A DNA stretch of 64,000 bases. Source: Myrmaecium sp. VS I D KN 1. Lineage: Eukaryota; Ascomycota; Dothideomycetes; Valsariales; Valsariaceae. The DNA lies in the NCBI GenBank assembly GCA_019775845.1, contig JADQAV010000009.1, positions 186,001 through 250,000 on the forward strand, written 5' to 3'. Both the position numbers and the translations under genes were made by a program. The notes under the pieces are model-generated. The model made no database searches. It saw only the letters and a list, made by a program, of their open reading frames with translations, and was not told where the DNA came from. Positions 55,448-64,000 of this stretch are shown here, piece after piece. The stretch's first letter is position 1, and each line of letters starts with the position of its first letter.

Positions 55448-56291
55448 ATTCCAACACCCATGCACAACACTCACCTAGCTATCCATTTTCTTTTCGCGCG
55501 CTGCTTTTCGGGTTATTGATCACAACCCGCATGGGCTTCCGCTTTCTGTGAAAGAAGAACAGCCCGAGGCACACTTCGCTAGCGCCGCCGGATGAGCGCT
55601 TTGCACGACCCCCACACTTTTGTTACGAATCAATACCAGCGTTTGGCGCGAGGGTGAAAAAAGAGAAAGAGCTTGAGAGAGAGAGACAAAGAGATCGGGG
55701 AAGACGAAAAAGGGGAAAGGGAAAAACATTGGTTCAGGAGCCATGTTTTGGTTACTTTTCGTTCTTGCTCTCTCTTTTTACTTCGAAAGTGATGATGGAA
55801 TTGGAGAAGCGTGGGGAGGCTGGACGACATACACACTGCCGGGTTTGCAGTGCACCTCCCGCCTTCACCTCTTTCCATCATCTCGGCCTTTTTTTTTCGC
55901 CTCGGTCGTTTTGCAACGACCTTTTTGACTTTGCGCTTTGCTTTCTTGTATGTATGTTCGCTGGTATATGCCAGAAGAGACAAATACGCTTTCCGCTTCC
56001 GCTCCGCTGGGCTTGCGAGCTCGTGGGCTGAAGGGAGATGATCAATATACCACCACTACCAATCTCCAATTGAGAAAATCACGAATCGCTTTTCTTTTCT
56101 TCTCTTTTCTTCTTTCTTTTGGTTGCTAGCGACGCATCCATGCGTGTGAAGCGATACATAGCCTTTGTTGATGACGTCCGCCCACCCGCCCACCCGTCCC
56201 CCTCGGCCAACCGTACTCGAAGCCCTGTACATATTGCATGTGGGTATTGTAGAGTCTCGTGCGGAATGCAGGATAAGGACCGCGCTGATGA

Positions 56292-56327
56292 GTGTATGTG
56301 TGTGTGTGCGTGTGTGTGTGTGTGTGC
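56292..56327. repeat. TG dinucleotide repeat
   Basis: About eighteen TG units with one CG interruption. A simple microsatellite. Confidence 0.88.
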
Positions 56328-56700
56328 ATGCCGTTCCCTTCTTGAATATGACTGATGATGATGGGCAACGTGGGAAATACGAGAGAAGCCTGGATTGCTC
56401 TCGGGCTCGTTCCTGCCTGGGCTGGGGGATTGGAGAGGAGCGTGCGTGCCCGCGTAAGGCATTGCTGACTTTCATTGCAATTGCAGGTTCTTACGGGACG
56501 TGGGCGTAAGCTACGATACTGTTATATGTATGGATGATGGGCACTGACGCTGACATGCTGGCTGGATCTTAGGCATCTCGTGAGAACTTAAGAAGAAGAT
56601 ATATCCTTTGTCTTCGTCGCCGTCTCCTTCAAAGTCGATGGGGGGCGCAGCCTACCTACCAACCGACTCCCATCACGATCGGCGCGCGCGCGGCTCTGCC

Positions 56701-56740
56701 TCGTTCGCTCGTTCGTTCGCTCGTTCGTTCGCTCGTTCGT
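56701..56740. repeat. Tandem repeat of TCGTTCGCTCGT
   Basis: A 12-bp unit built of TCGT/TCGC tetramers, about three copies. It lies in the leader side of the Mid2-like gene. Confidence 0.85.
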
Positions 56741-57385
56741 ACGAACGGACCACCACTCCCACTGCACGCACCACCTGCTGCAATAATTTAGTAATACTAA
56801 AAATACGAGATGCCGCTGATGATGAAAAAGCCGTGCGCGTCTAGTACTGTAGGTAGAGGTTCGTTGCTGGTCTGTTCTCAGCTTACTTATCTTACCAGAT
56901 TGATCTGGGTTAGTATGTAGGAGAGGGGAAAGGGCTAGTAAGGTAGCCCGTATTGGGGGGTACGTATTGTTTGTACGGGATACGGGAGTGATCCTACAAT
57001 ACATACTCTGTATGGAGTACGTACTATGTACTTAGTAATGTAATCAATCACGGCTCGGTCTTGAAACGCGAAAAGGCCGTGGGCGCGGCCCTAAACCGAA
57101 GCCAACTCCCACGCTACTACTCTCGTCCAGCAACCCCGTCGTGCCCGTCTCCACCTCAACCACTTCCCGTCCTCCGTCCTCCCACCCCCCGACCGGTGCT
57201 AGAGTTCCTCCTCCTCCATCTCTCAACCTCGTCCATCCAACACCCAGCATTTTCTCCGGGGATCCCAATCTGTCCGACGTTCTGACGGGTGCCCGCATAC
57301 GATCCCATCCGTCCTTCAACACTGCTCCATCCTTGACACCTCCATCTCTCGTGCATGTCTTCGCTCCTTCCGCTGCTTCATCTAC

Positions 57386-57417
57386 CCGTGCCCCTGGGTT
57401 GGTAGTCGCTGCCGCGC
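57386..57417. repeat. First copy of 32-bp direct repeat
   Basis: An exact copy of these 32 bases begins directly after the N gap at 57629-57660. The copies differ in their right flanks. Confidence 0.85.
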
Positions 57418-57588
57418 GCTCAACAGTCGCCCACAACCCACCGCCGACCGTTCTCACATCTCTCAATTCCCGCCCAGCCGAAAATCCTCCCCCCTCCCCC
57501 TGGGACCGCCTTTTCGAGGCCGCTTCTCCTATTCCACCACGCTTTCATTTCCTTCTGAGATACCCTTCCTTTGTTTTCTCCCGCCGCC

Positions 57589-58942
57589 ATGTCCAATTCC
57601 ACGACGCCAGCGGGTGAGTCGATCGCNNCCGTGCCCCTGGGTTGGTAGTCGCTGCCGCGCACTGTCGACTAATGCTGATTCAGTAGACACCACCGCCGCC
57701 GTCTCGAGCCCGGTACTGAGCACGTCGCAGACCTCCGTCGTGAGCTCGCCTGTGCCTGTCTCCTCTGCCCCACCGGCGACCACGGCGGCAACCTCGTCCG
57801 ACATCACTACTACGACCCCGTCGTCCACATCAGATACCTCGACCACTACCGAGCCTACTTCGAGTGCTGCGGCCCCAGTGCCCGCGACCACGTCCTCAAC
57901 CACCACCGCTCCGAACGCGGAAACATCCACCACCACCGCGTCGTCGTTAACGCCGAGTACGACGGACATCATCACATCGGTTCTCACGCTCACCCCGAGT
58001 GGCACGCAGACGGGGCCGCTCACGGTGATTATCACGACGTCGATCGGTCCTGCGACTACCGATGATCCTTCCAGCACCGCTACAACCGACGCTGCCAGCT
58101 CTGAAACATCCACATCGCCGGCTACGCTCCAAGGGAGTTCCTCCAAATCCTCATCGAGTGGCGGCGGCCTGTCCCCCGAGGGCACGACCGCTGTGGCTGT
58201 GGTCGTTCCTGTGGTCGTGGTGGCATTGTTGGTCTTGGCTGGCATCTTCTTCTGGCGGAAGCGCAAGCAGAGGAAAACCGCCGAGGAGGCGAGGCGGAAG
58301 GAGGTGGAGGAGTATGGCTTCAATCCGAACACGGACCCCACGCTGCCCGCGGTGGGCGGCATTGGAGGGTCGGAGATGACGGAAGATCAGAGCGGTTACC
58401 GCGGCTGGGGAAACACGACGAACCCTTCGCAACGGAAGGCGTCCACCACCCTTTCAAACGGATTCACCGGTCTCTCCGATTCTGGCAGCAACCCGGGAGG
58501 ATACCACAGCCCGAACTCACCGACGCACACGGACGGAAACTCGGGCGATCATCTGGTCGGCAATCGGCGGGAGACGTTGGACTCGGAAGGCATCAGCGCG
58601 CTGGGAACCGCGCCCGTGGCCGGCAACCACCGCTCGGACATCCGACGCGGGCCCTCGAACGCCTCGTCCTCGTACTCGGCGGCGAACCACTCGGACACGT
58701 CGGGCGAGGCGTCGGTGCCGATGAGCAACCCGCACGACTACTACGGCGACCACGCGTACTACCAACCGGGCCCGTACGACGGCAAGTACGGCGGCGGCCC
58801 GGCGGGAGGCGGGAACCCGCAGCAGCAGCAGCTCCCGCCGCAGCCCATCATCCGGGACGTGTCGGCGCGCCGCAACACTCGGATCGAGAACCCGTCCGTG
58901 TTTCCGCAGCCGGGGAACTCGGGGATCGCGCAGAATTTTTAG
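57589..58942 (+). CDS. Mid2-like single-pass membrane protein with Ser/Thr-rich ectodomain
   Basis: Probable cell-wall sensor-type protein. A 25-bp first exon (57589-57613, MSNSTTPA) is spliced to exon 2 (57684-58942), giving 427 residues. Residues 1 to about 190 are a Ser/Thr-rich mucin-like ectodomain without a clear signal peptide, as in many fungal Mid2-like proteins. One transmembrane span (VAVVVPVVVVALLVLAGIFF) is followed by a basic stop-transfer (WRKRKQRK) and a 220-residue disordered cytoplasmic tail rich in Gly, Asn and Ser. The intron contains two undetermined bases (57627-57628), so the splice model depends on incomplete sequence. Cell-wall signalling is inferred from architecture alone. 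Confidence 0.75.
57627..57628. other. Assembly gap (two N)
   Basis: Two N bases lie inside the first intron of the Mid2-like gene. The true gap size is unknown. The sequence directly to its right repeats 32 bases found 243 bp to its left. Confidence 0.95.
57629..57660. repeat. Second copy of 32-bp direct repeat
   Basis: Identical to 57386-57417 and starting at the first base after the N gap. Confidence 0.85.
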
Positions 58943-60483
58943 CATTTGAACGGTTCCTTTTTCTCCTCTTTGTTATATCTTCTTGATCATAAAAATCGAC
59001 GCGCTTCTTCTTTTTTCTGCTTCTTCTTCTTCTTCTCGTTTTATATGTTATTTTGTTTCTGTCTCCGCGCCCCTTATCAGTTAATGGAAGGGGGTACCAT
59101 CATTTGGCCTGGCGTTTTTTGTTTTTCTGCTTTTCAACTTCTTCTTCGTTGATCTTGAGCTCTGATTGATATTATTATCTTTTTTTACTTCTCTGCTATC
59201 TTGAGCGGATGCCACTTTTTTCCTTTCTATCTTCTTCGTATATTGAACGGTTCTGTTCCCCCTCCTCCATCCACCTATCCTACTACGGATTTACATAACT
59301 TATCCCTTCTCTATGTCCCGCCTCTCTCTCTTCGGAAATGTGTCGATCATCTGTTGCTACTGCTCTGACATCATTTTCCTTTCTTTATCCTTCTGTTTTT
59401 CCCGTGTTTATCTGGTTGTTCGTTTGTTCGTTCGCTTGCGTGTAATGTATGTGTGTATGTACGTCTTTCGTGAAGCGGAGCGGAGGATGATCGGTGTTCT
59501 GCAGTTCTACCTACCTACTTACTTATATCGTATCGTAGCTTACTGTCGTCGTCTTGCGGCGGCGATGGCGGCGGCAAGCGGGTAAGGCAGGATATGGACG
59601 CCGAACGATCGTTTCTCCCCTTCCTTTCCGCATCTCTCTTTCATTCATCAACCCACCTACCCTCCTCCGCACACCTAGTCTTTTTTTTCCTACCATGTCT
59701 ATCATTACTACTACATACTAGTATATCACTATCACTTGCCCTTTACTACCCTTCTTACTACACTTCTTCTTTTTCGGCACTGTCTTTAGATACTACATAT
59801 ACACACACATATACATATACTTACGTAATTTCAAAACCCGCCCAAGGGGGAGGTGACAGCAGGCCTCCGAGATTGGGCTATACCTGCCTTCTTATACCGT
59901 ATCTATACAATGAATTATTATTCACGTATATACTTCAGTTTCGTTATTATATCCCTCTTCCCCTCGCTATCTCGTTCTCTCTTCCATCATGGTGGTTTTT
60001 CGAGAGTAGTTTCTATATAGGAATCAGCGAGAGAGAGAGAAAGGGGGAGAGATTTTGGGGGTTATTCCTTATACCTCTGTTTTATTTTTCTTTTTATTCT
60101 TCTTTCCCCCCCCTTTTCGCTCTCGTTTTCTGAAGGTATATGCTAGATGCTTACACTGTGTATATATGTATGTAGTTATATGTATGTAGATTGTATACCT
60201 CGTATATACAAAAATAGAAACCTCCAAGGTGGTTTGTGTTGTGTGATACGCTCCTGTACATTGTGTGTATATGAGAAATTGACGTTAAGATCGCGCTATG
60301 TCCGGCGTGCTTGCGGATATATGGTTCCCTTTTCCTTCCTTGTGTGCTGGACGGAGCTCGTTGCGTCTTGTCGTTTGTCGTCCGTTACTTCTTTCCTTCT
60401 CTCCTCCGTTTCCTTGATTTTATCTCCCCTTCCACATTCCCACCTCCCCCACCATTGCCTCTTCACCACACCCCATCCCCATC
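58943..60483. other. Low-complexity 1.5 kb between convergent genes
   Basis: Pyrimidine-rich, with many T and C runs and little coding character. It holds the 3' flanks of the Mid2-like and VTC1 genes. A 179-codon frame (59594-60133) is low-complexity Ser/Leu/Tyr/Phe sequence and is not believed. Confidence 0.6.
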
Positions 60484-60978
60484 TCACCCCCTACCCATCC
60501 CCACCTCCTCCCCCGGCGCCGCCGCCGTCGTCGTCACCCGGAGCACAAAATTCACCACGACGGCCGCAAGGAGGGCCAGCGCAAGCAGGGTGGGACCCAG
60601 ACGATCATCAAAGCCCGCCGCGGCGCGGCGACGGATGCTGCGGGCGCGCCAGTGGAAGGTGACGAGGGCGTACAGCATGGCGGCCATGGCGACGAGGGTG
60701 AAGAGCCCCGCCGACAGCCGACCCACGCGGTCGCCGAAGTTCAGCAGGCCGACGGCGAGACCGCCCAGTAGCACGGTGAAGTTGAGCCAGGCGAGGAAGG
60801 TGCGCTCGTTGGCGAAGAAGACTTTGGGCTCGACGCGGGTGGGGAGGGCGATGCGCTTCCCTGTGGAATGGAGGGGAGGGGGGGTTAGTGGTTTGATGGG
60901 TGGATTTTAGGATGGATGGGTGGGACAGCTTTTTGGCTACGTACCGGGAGCGGTTTGGAGGAGTGGTTGGCTTGACAT
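60484..60978 (-). CDS. VTC1: Vacuolar transporter chaperone complex subunit 1
   Basis: Small membrane subunit of the VTC complex, which makes polyphosphate and moves it into the vacuole. Two exons (60978-60945 and 60860-60484) give 136 residues. The DUF202/VTC1 domain reads [20 protein letters not shown], then [20 protein letters not shown]. Three hydrophobic spans follow, the second within [18 protein letters not shown] basic loop ([20 protein letters not shown]) and a last span ending VVNFVLRV are typical. The product lacks SPX and catalytic domains, which are on Vtc2-4. It is divergent from the dynein light chain gene. Confidence 0.96.
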
Positions 60979-61631
60979 GTTTGATGGCGGCGGTTGGGTG
61001 TGAGCTTGGCGATAGGTGGTGCGAGCTTGCGGATGGAGGAGGGTGAAGAAGAAGGACGAAATGGAGGTCCTTCGAGCAATTAAGGTCGTAGAGAGAAATT
61101 CACTGAGAGGATGGCTTGGTGTTGTTTTGCCAATCGATCAGTGAACAGAGGAGACGAGAGCTCGAAGGGGAAGAAAAAGAGAGAGAGAGAGAGAGAGGTG
61201 AGGAGCCGACAAGAAACGAGAAGATGCGGCGGCGGTGACATCGACGTCCATCGGAGGGCACGTTGCGCAGCGCTCGCTCTGATTCGACGGATAGGCTGCA
61301 CGTTGGCCCCGTGAATGCGGACGGCCTGGTTGGGGTTTAGCCCCCCCGCCTTTACGCCGCGCACCAGCCACATCCGCTCTGTTTTGGTTTTGGGCGGCCC
61401 TAACGACCGATCTTCCACATCAACCACCACCACATAGACACCTGTCAAACGGGGGGACCGTTGTTGTACATACACAAACACACGCAGAATAAACCGCCTA
61501 CCAATCGCCGCTTCTCCCTTCCGCACACTTTCTCAACATTATCGCCATAAAAAGCTTCATCGCTCTCTCTCCTCGCCCGACGACCAATTCGATCTCCACC
61601 CCTGTTTCTCCATCCACTACCACCAACAACC
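60979..61631. promoter_or_regulatory. Divergent promoter region of VTC1 and dynein light chain
   Basis: A 653-bp spacer with a GA dinucleotide run at about 61178-61197. Pyrimidine-rich leader precedes the dynein light chain start. No gene is seen. Confidence 0.5.
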
Positions 61632-62224
61632 ATGTCACCTACACCTCCCGTCCCCGAGACCCGTCTCAAGCAGATCGCAACCGACGTACGGCCTCTCCCT
61701 TCTCCCTTCTCCCTTCTCCTCGCTCCAGCCCTCCCTCTTCATCCACATAAGCTAACCCTCCCTCCCATCACCCACCAGGCCTGCACCTCCGCCCTCGCCA
61801 GCGCCGACGGCTACAACCACGCCAACACCCTCAGCTGGAACTCCAGCATCATCGTACGTCCCCCTCCTCCCCCACCTTCCACATCCCCCCCTAACCCACC
61901 CCTCCCTCGCAGAACTCCATCCTCAAATCCCTCATTTCCGAAACGACACCGAGCGGGGGGAACGCGGCGGCGCAACCGCCCTTCAAATTCGCCGTCAACA
62001 GCACCATCATCCAGAACCTCGGGCCGACGACACGATCATCAGCGGAAGGAGGAGAAGGAGCAGGGGGAGAAGATGCGGTGCAGCGTGCGGGTCGCCGCGG
62101 CATGCACACCGCCGCCGGCGCGTATTGGAACAATGAGCGCGATGGCATGTGGAGCTTTAAGTATGAGGGTGGCGAGGCGAAGGGCATGGATGTGGTGATT
62201 AGTGTCATGTGGATTGCGATATGA
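61632..62224 (+). CDS. Tctex-1 family dynein light chain (DYNLT)
   Basis: Accessory light chain of cytoplasmic dynein that binds intermediate chain and cargo. Three phase-0 exons (61632-61685, 61779-61853, 61913-62224) give 146 residues. Exon 2 encodes ACTSALASADGYNHANTLSW and NSSII. Exon 3 has NSILKSLISET, FKFAVNSTIIQNL, HTAAGAYWNNERDGMWSFKY and ends DVVISVMWIAI. These are the Tctex-1 helix and strand blocks. Between the STIIQNL strand and the HTAAGAYW strand is an insert of about 25 residues rich in Gly, Glu and Ala that most relatives lack. The insert is in frame, uninterrupted, and carried on one exon. Confidence 0.93.
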
Positions 62225-62253
62225 GAGGGGAAAGGGGGGAGGGAGAAGGTGAT

Positions 62254-62268
62254 GGGGGGGGGGGGGGG
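62254..62268. repeat. Poly-G tract
   Basis: Fifteen consecutive G residues, just after the dynein light chain stop. The length may be inexact for sequencing reasons. Confidence 0.9.
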
Positions 62269-62845
62269 CATGTTGTTTCTTTCGTCGGGAGTGAGGGTGG
62301 GGAAGGAAGGAGAGAGGGATGAGGAAGGGAGGTGTTGTTTTTGGATGTGCACATACACTCTTATACCTGTAGGGTACCGTATATGCCTACTAGTATTTTT
62401 GGTTTCTTCCTCTTTTTGGAAAGAGGGCACGTGGACGTTCATTCCCTATTTCTCCTTTCCCCGCTCGGAGGATGTGATACTACCACCTACCCGTTCACTT
62501 AACTAACCACTTCCTCCACCCAAGGTAGCAGGTAAAGTAGGTAAGGTAGGTAGTACTTATAGCGAACCTCGATCCTCTTTTACATTAAATATGATAAAGA
62601 AGAGAATCTATAAGCTCTAAAGCTATATATATATGGCCATATTATCCTATATCATCTCGAATTTCTACTTCGATATACCTTCTTCCTCTTCTTCCTCTTA
62701 TACCAGACGGGGGACCTTATGCTGCGTAATCGAAGTGGGCACGTGAGGAGTACAGGAAGGAGATGATATGAACCGGAAATGAACGGAACGAGGCGAGACG
62801 AGTCATGACTTCCTATCTGCACCACATCATGACCAGAAAAAGATG

Positions 62846-62875
62846 ATAAGATAGGATAGGATAGGATAAGATAGA
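62846..62875. repeat. GATAG pentanucleotide repeat
   Basis: Several adjacent GATAG/GATAA units. Confidence 0.8.
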
Positions 62876-62921
62876 TACAGCACCCACAGCACCGCAGCAA
62901 GCGCCGGCGAAGATAGAGATA

Positions 62922-62954
<33 letters not shown>

Positions 62955-62957
62955 TAT
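62922..62957. repeat. ATATAC hexanucleotide repeat
   Basis: About six adjacent ATATAC-type units. Confidence 0.85.
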
Positions 62958-63186
62958 CGCCTGACCACACACACGTATATACAAGCACACGTTGCTTCTC
63001 CACTTTTGACAAAACTAAACAACGAATTGATGATATTGAAAGGGACCATTGCCGCCGTCCGTCGAACCACGATTGAAAACTAATCGACCCTGTGCCACCA
63101 GACCAGAAGGAGGAAGAGGAGACGACGAGGGATGAGGATGGAAGGTGACGATGGATGGGGAACAGAGAAAGAGAAGAATAAAAAGG

Positions 63187-63845
63187 CTACGCGTCCACAG
63201 ACGCAGCAGCAGCAGCAGCAGCGGCGGCGGCGGAGGTAGTAGTACCCACGCCATCAGTGCGCTCCGAGCTACTCCGCGCCTCCGCGTTCTCGGCGGTGAA
63301 CTTGCGGTACAGCTCGGTGATGTCGCTCTTGCTGCCGTTCTTCTCCGTGATCAGGCTCTTGAGCCACTTGTTCTCCATCTCGAGCTGGGCCACCTTCGAC
63401 TCCAGCACCGTCACCTTCTCCGTCATCTCCTTGGCCGTCTTCTCCAGCGCCTGCTCCCGCTGCTTCTTCTTGATCCGGAACCGCGCGCTCGCCGCCGTGT
63501 TCCGCCGTCGCTTGTCCTCCTCCGCCGCCAGCCGGGAGAGCTCCTCCACCGACGGGCTGCCCTGGGGCTCCGAGATGGAGTCGAGCTTGCGCTTGGTGCC
63601 CGTCGCCGGACCCGTCGAGCTCGACGTGGGAGAAAGCGCGGTTGTTGGCGAGGGAAAGTTAGGCAGGCTGAAGGCGTTGGCCTGCGTGGCGGGTAGGGGA
63701 GCGGTCGAGGCGTCGGGAAGAACGTTGGTAAAACCGGTGTATTCCGGGAACTGAAACTCGCCTGCATCAATCTTTCATTAGCATGATGCCAGGAGAGAGG
63801 TGTACCAAGAGTGGGGAAAGGTGCGTGGGCTTTCGCCAAGGACAT
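63187..63845 (-). CDS. bZIP transcription factor of the MetR/CYS-3 type
   Basis: Probable nuclear activator of sulfur assimilation. Two exons are modelled (63845-63806 and 63761-63187), giving 204 residues. The basic region is KRRRNTAASARFRIKKKQRE, with the N-x-x-A-A-x-x-x-R signature found in the CYS-3/MetR and S. pombe Zip1 group. The zipper follows with LESKVAQLEMENKWLKSLIT. An N-terminal EFQFPEYTGF block resembles relatives. The C-terminus is a run of eleven Ala. The 40-bp first exon and its Met at 63843-63845 are uncertain: the product is shorter than the roughly 236-294 residues of known members, so more N-terminal coding may lie beyond the window edge. Confidence 0.8.
63203..63233. repeat. 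GCA/GCG trinucleotide run coding for poly-Ala
   Basis: GCA and GCG repeats on the plus strand encode the C-terminal alanine run of the bZIP protein. Confidence 0.85.
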
Positions 63846-64000
63846 GGCTTTGTCACGGGTAATTGCGTGCTTGAGCCCCCTCTTGAGTGAAGTCCGACGA
63901 CGCCAATGACCATACAAAGCGCATAACAAGGAAAGTGAACATGCAGAGAAAGATGGATGGAGGACAGGGATGGAGAGTCAAGGAAAAGAGCGTCACCTAC

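Larger units (their letters stand above)
55448..57588. other. Intergenic 2.1 kb region
   Basis: No gene is supported. The left part is 3' flank of the secreted protein and the right part is leader of the Mid2-like gene. It contains a TG dinucleotide run, a TCGTTCGCTCGT array and paired GTAC-rich words near 57,000. The 158-codon frame at 57141-57617 is Pro/Ser-rich leader sequence. Confidence 0.5.
62225..63186. other. Convergent intergenic region with simple repeats
   Basis: 3' flanks of the dynein light chain and MetR-like genes. It contains a run of fifteen G (62254-62268), GATAG repeats and an ATATAC array. No gene is seen. Confidence 0.6.

Noticed and set aside
57141-57617. A 158-codon plus-strand frame before the Mid2-like gene
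   Set aside because: Pro/Ser-rich leader-like sequence that runs into the first exon in the wrong frame and up to the assembly gap.
59594-60133. A 179-codon plus-strand frame
   Set aside because: Composed of simple pyrimidine-rich repeats with no domain. Typical 3' flank.
1-64000. Transposable elements or old viral copies
   Set aside because: No reverse transcriptase, integrase, transposase or capsid-like frame, and no long terminal or inverted repeats, were seen on either strand.

Overview
The window reads as nuclear chromosomal DNA of a filamentous ascomycete (Pezizomycotina, probably Eurotiomycetes-like; the class is inferred, not proved). The evidence is short 50-120 nt introns with GT..AG ends and CTAAC-type branch points, compact housekeeping genes at roughly 2-2.5 kb spacing, Pezizomycotina-type families (C2H2-plus-kinase proteins, MetR/CYS-3 type bZIP, Mid2-like Ser/Thr-rich membrane protein), and 5' leaders rich in pyrimidines. 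I recognise 27 protein genes. I found no rRNA, CRISPR or transposable element and no tRNA I can support.

Layout. 1-5 kb: an uncertain ORF and a C2H2 zinc finger/protein kinase fusion on the minus strand, followed by a 7-bp minisatellite and a poly-C tract. 6.5-9.4 kb: a divergent pair, ALG10 (last glucose of the N-glycan precursor) and PSF2 (GINS replication complex). 9.4-14.8 kb: a 5.3 kb gene-poor stretch leading into a Cdc25-type Ras exchange factor, followed by a CHY/RING ubiquitin ligase and ribosomal protein L31. 23-31.6 kb: mitochondrial proteins are over-represented here (complex I NDUFS7 subunit, AFG1 ATPase, GRX5, cytochrome c peroxidase), with a TRAPP subunit and one orphan gene between them. 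33.4-42 kb: F-box protein, MFS permease with seven exons, orphan disordered/coiled-coil protein, ribosomal protein S23. 41.7-50.6 kb: inner nuclear membrane protein IMA1, mitochondrial ribosomal protein MRPL40, ALG14, the NEM1 phosphatase and eIF2B beta (GCD7). 50.6-54.6 kb: a second gene-poor stretch with short tandem repeats. 54.6-64 kb: a secreted expansin-like double-psi beta-barrel protein, a Mid2-like wall-sensor-type membrane protein interrupted in its first intron by an assembly gap, VTC1, a Tctex-type dynein light chain, and a MetR/CYS-3-like bZIP regulator of sulfur metabolism at the right edge.

How the genes fit together. They do not form an operon or a recognisable metabolite cluster; this is ordinary core genome. 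Loose functional links are two ER N-glycan steps (ALG14 early, ALG10 last), two nuclear-envelope proteins (IMA1, NEM1), and the mitochondrial group. Several pairs are divergent with short shared promoters: ALG10/PSF2, NDUFS7/TRAPPC2L, IMA1/MRPL40, NEM1/GCD7 and VTC1/dynein light chain. I did not find a convincing new biological system. The best leads are the kinase fusion with an altered HRD motif, two orphan genes, a 22-bp near-perfect palindrome in the gene-poor region, a CCAAT plus palindromic E-box element, and a 32-bp duplication next to the N gap. Exon boundaries were set by hand from splice signals and reading-frame continuity, and the summed exon lengths are divisible by three for every spliced model given.
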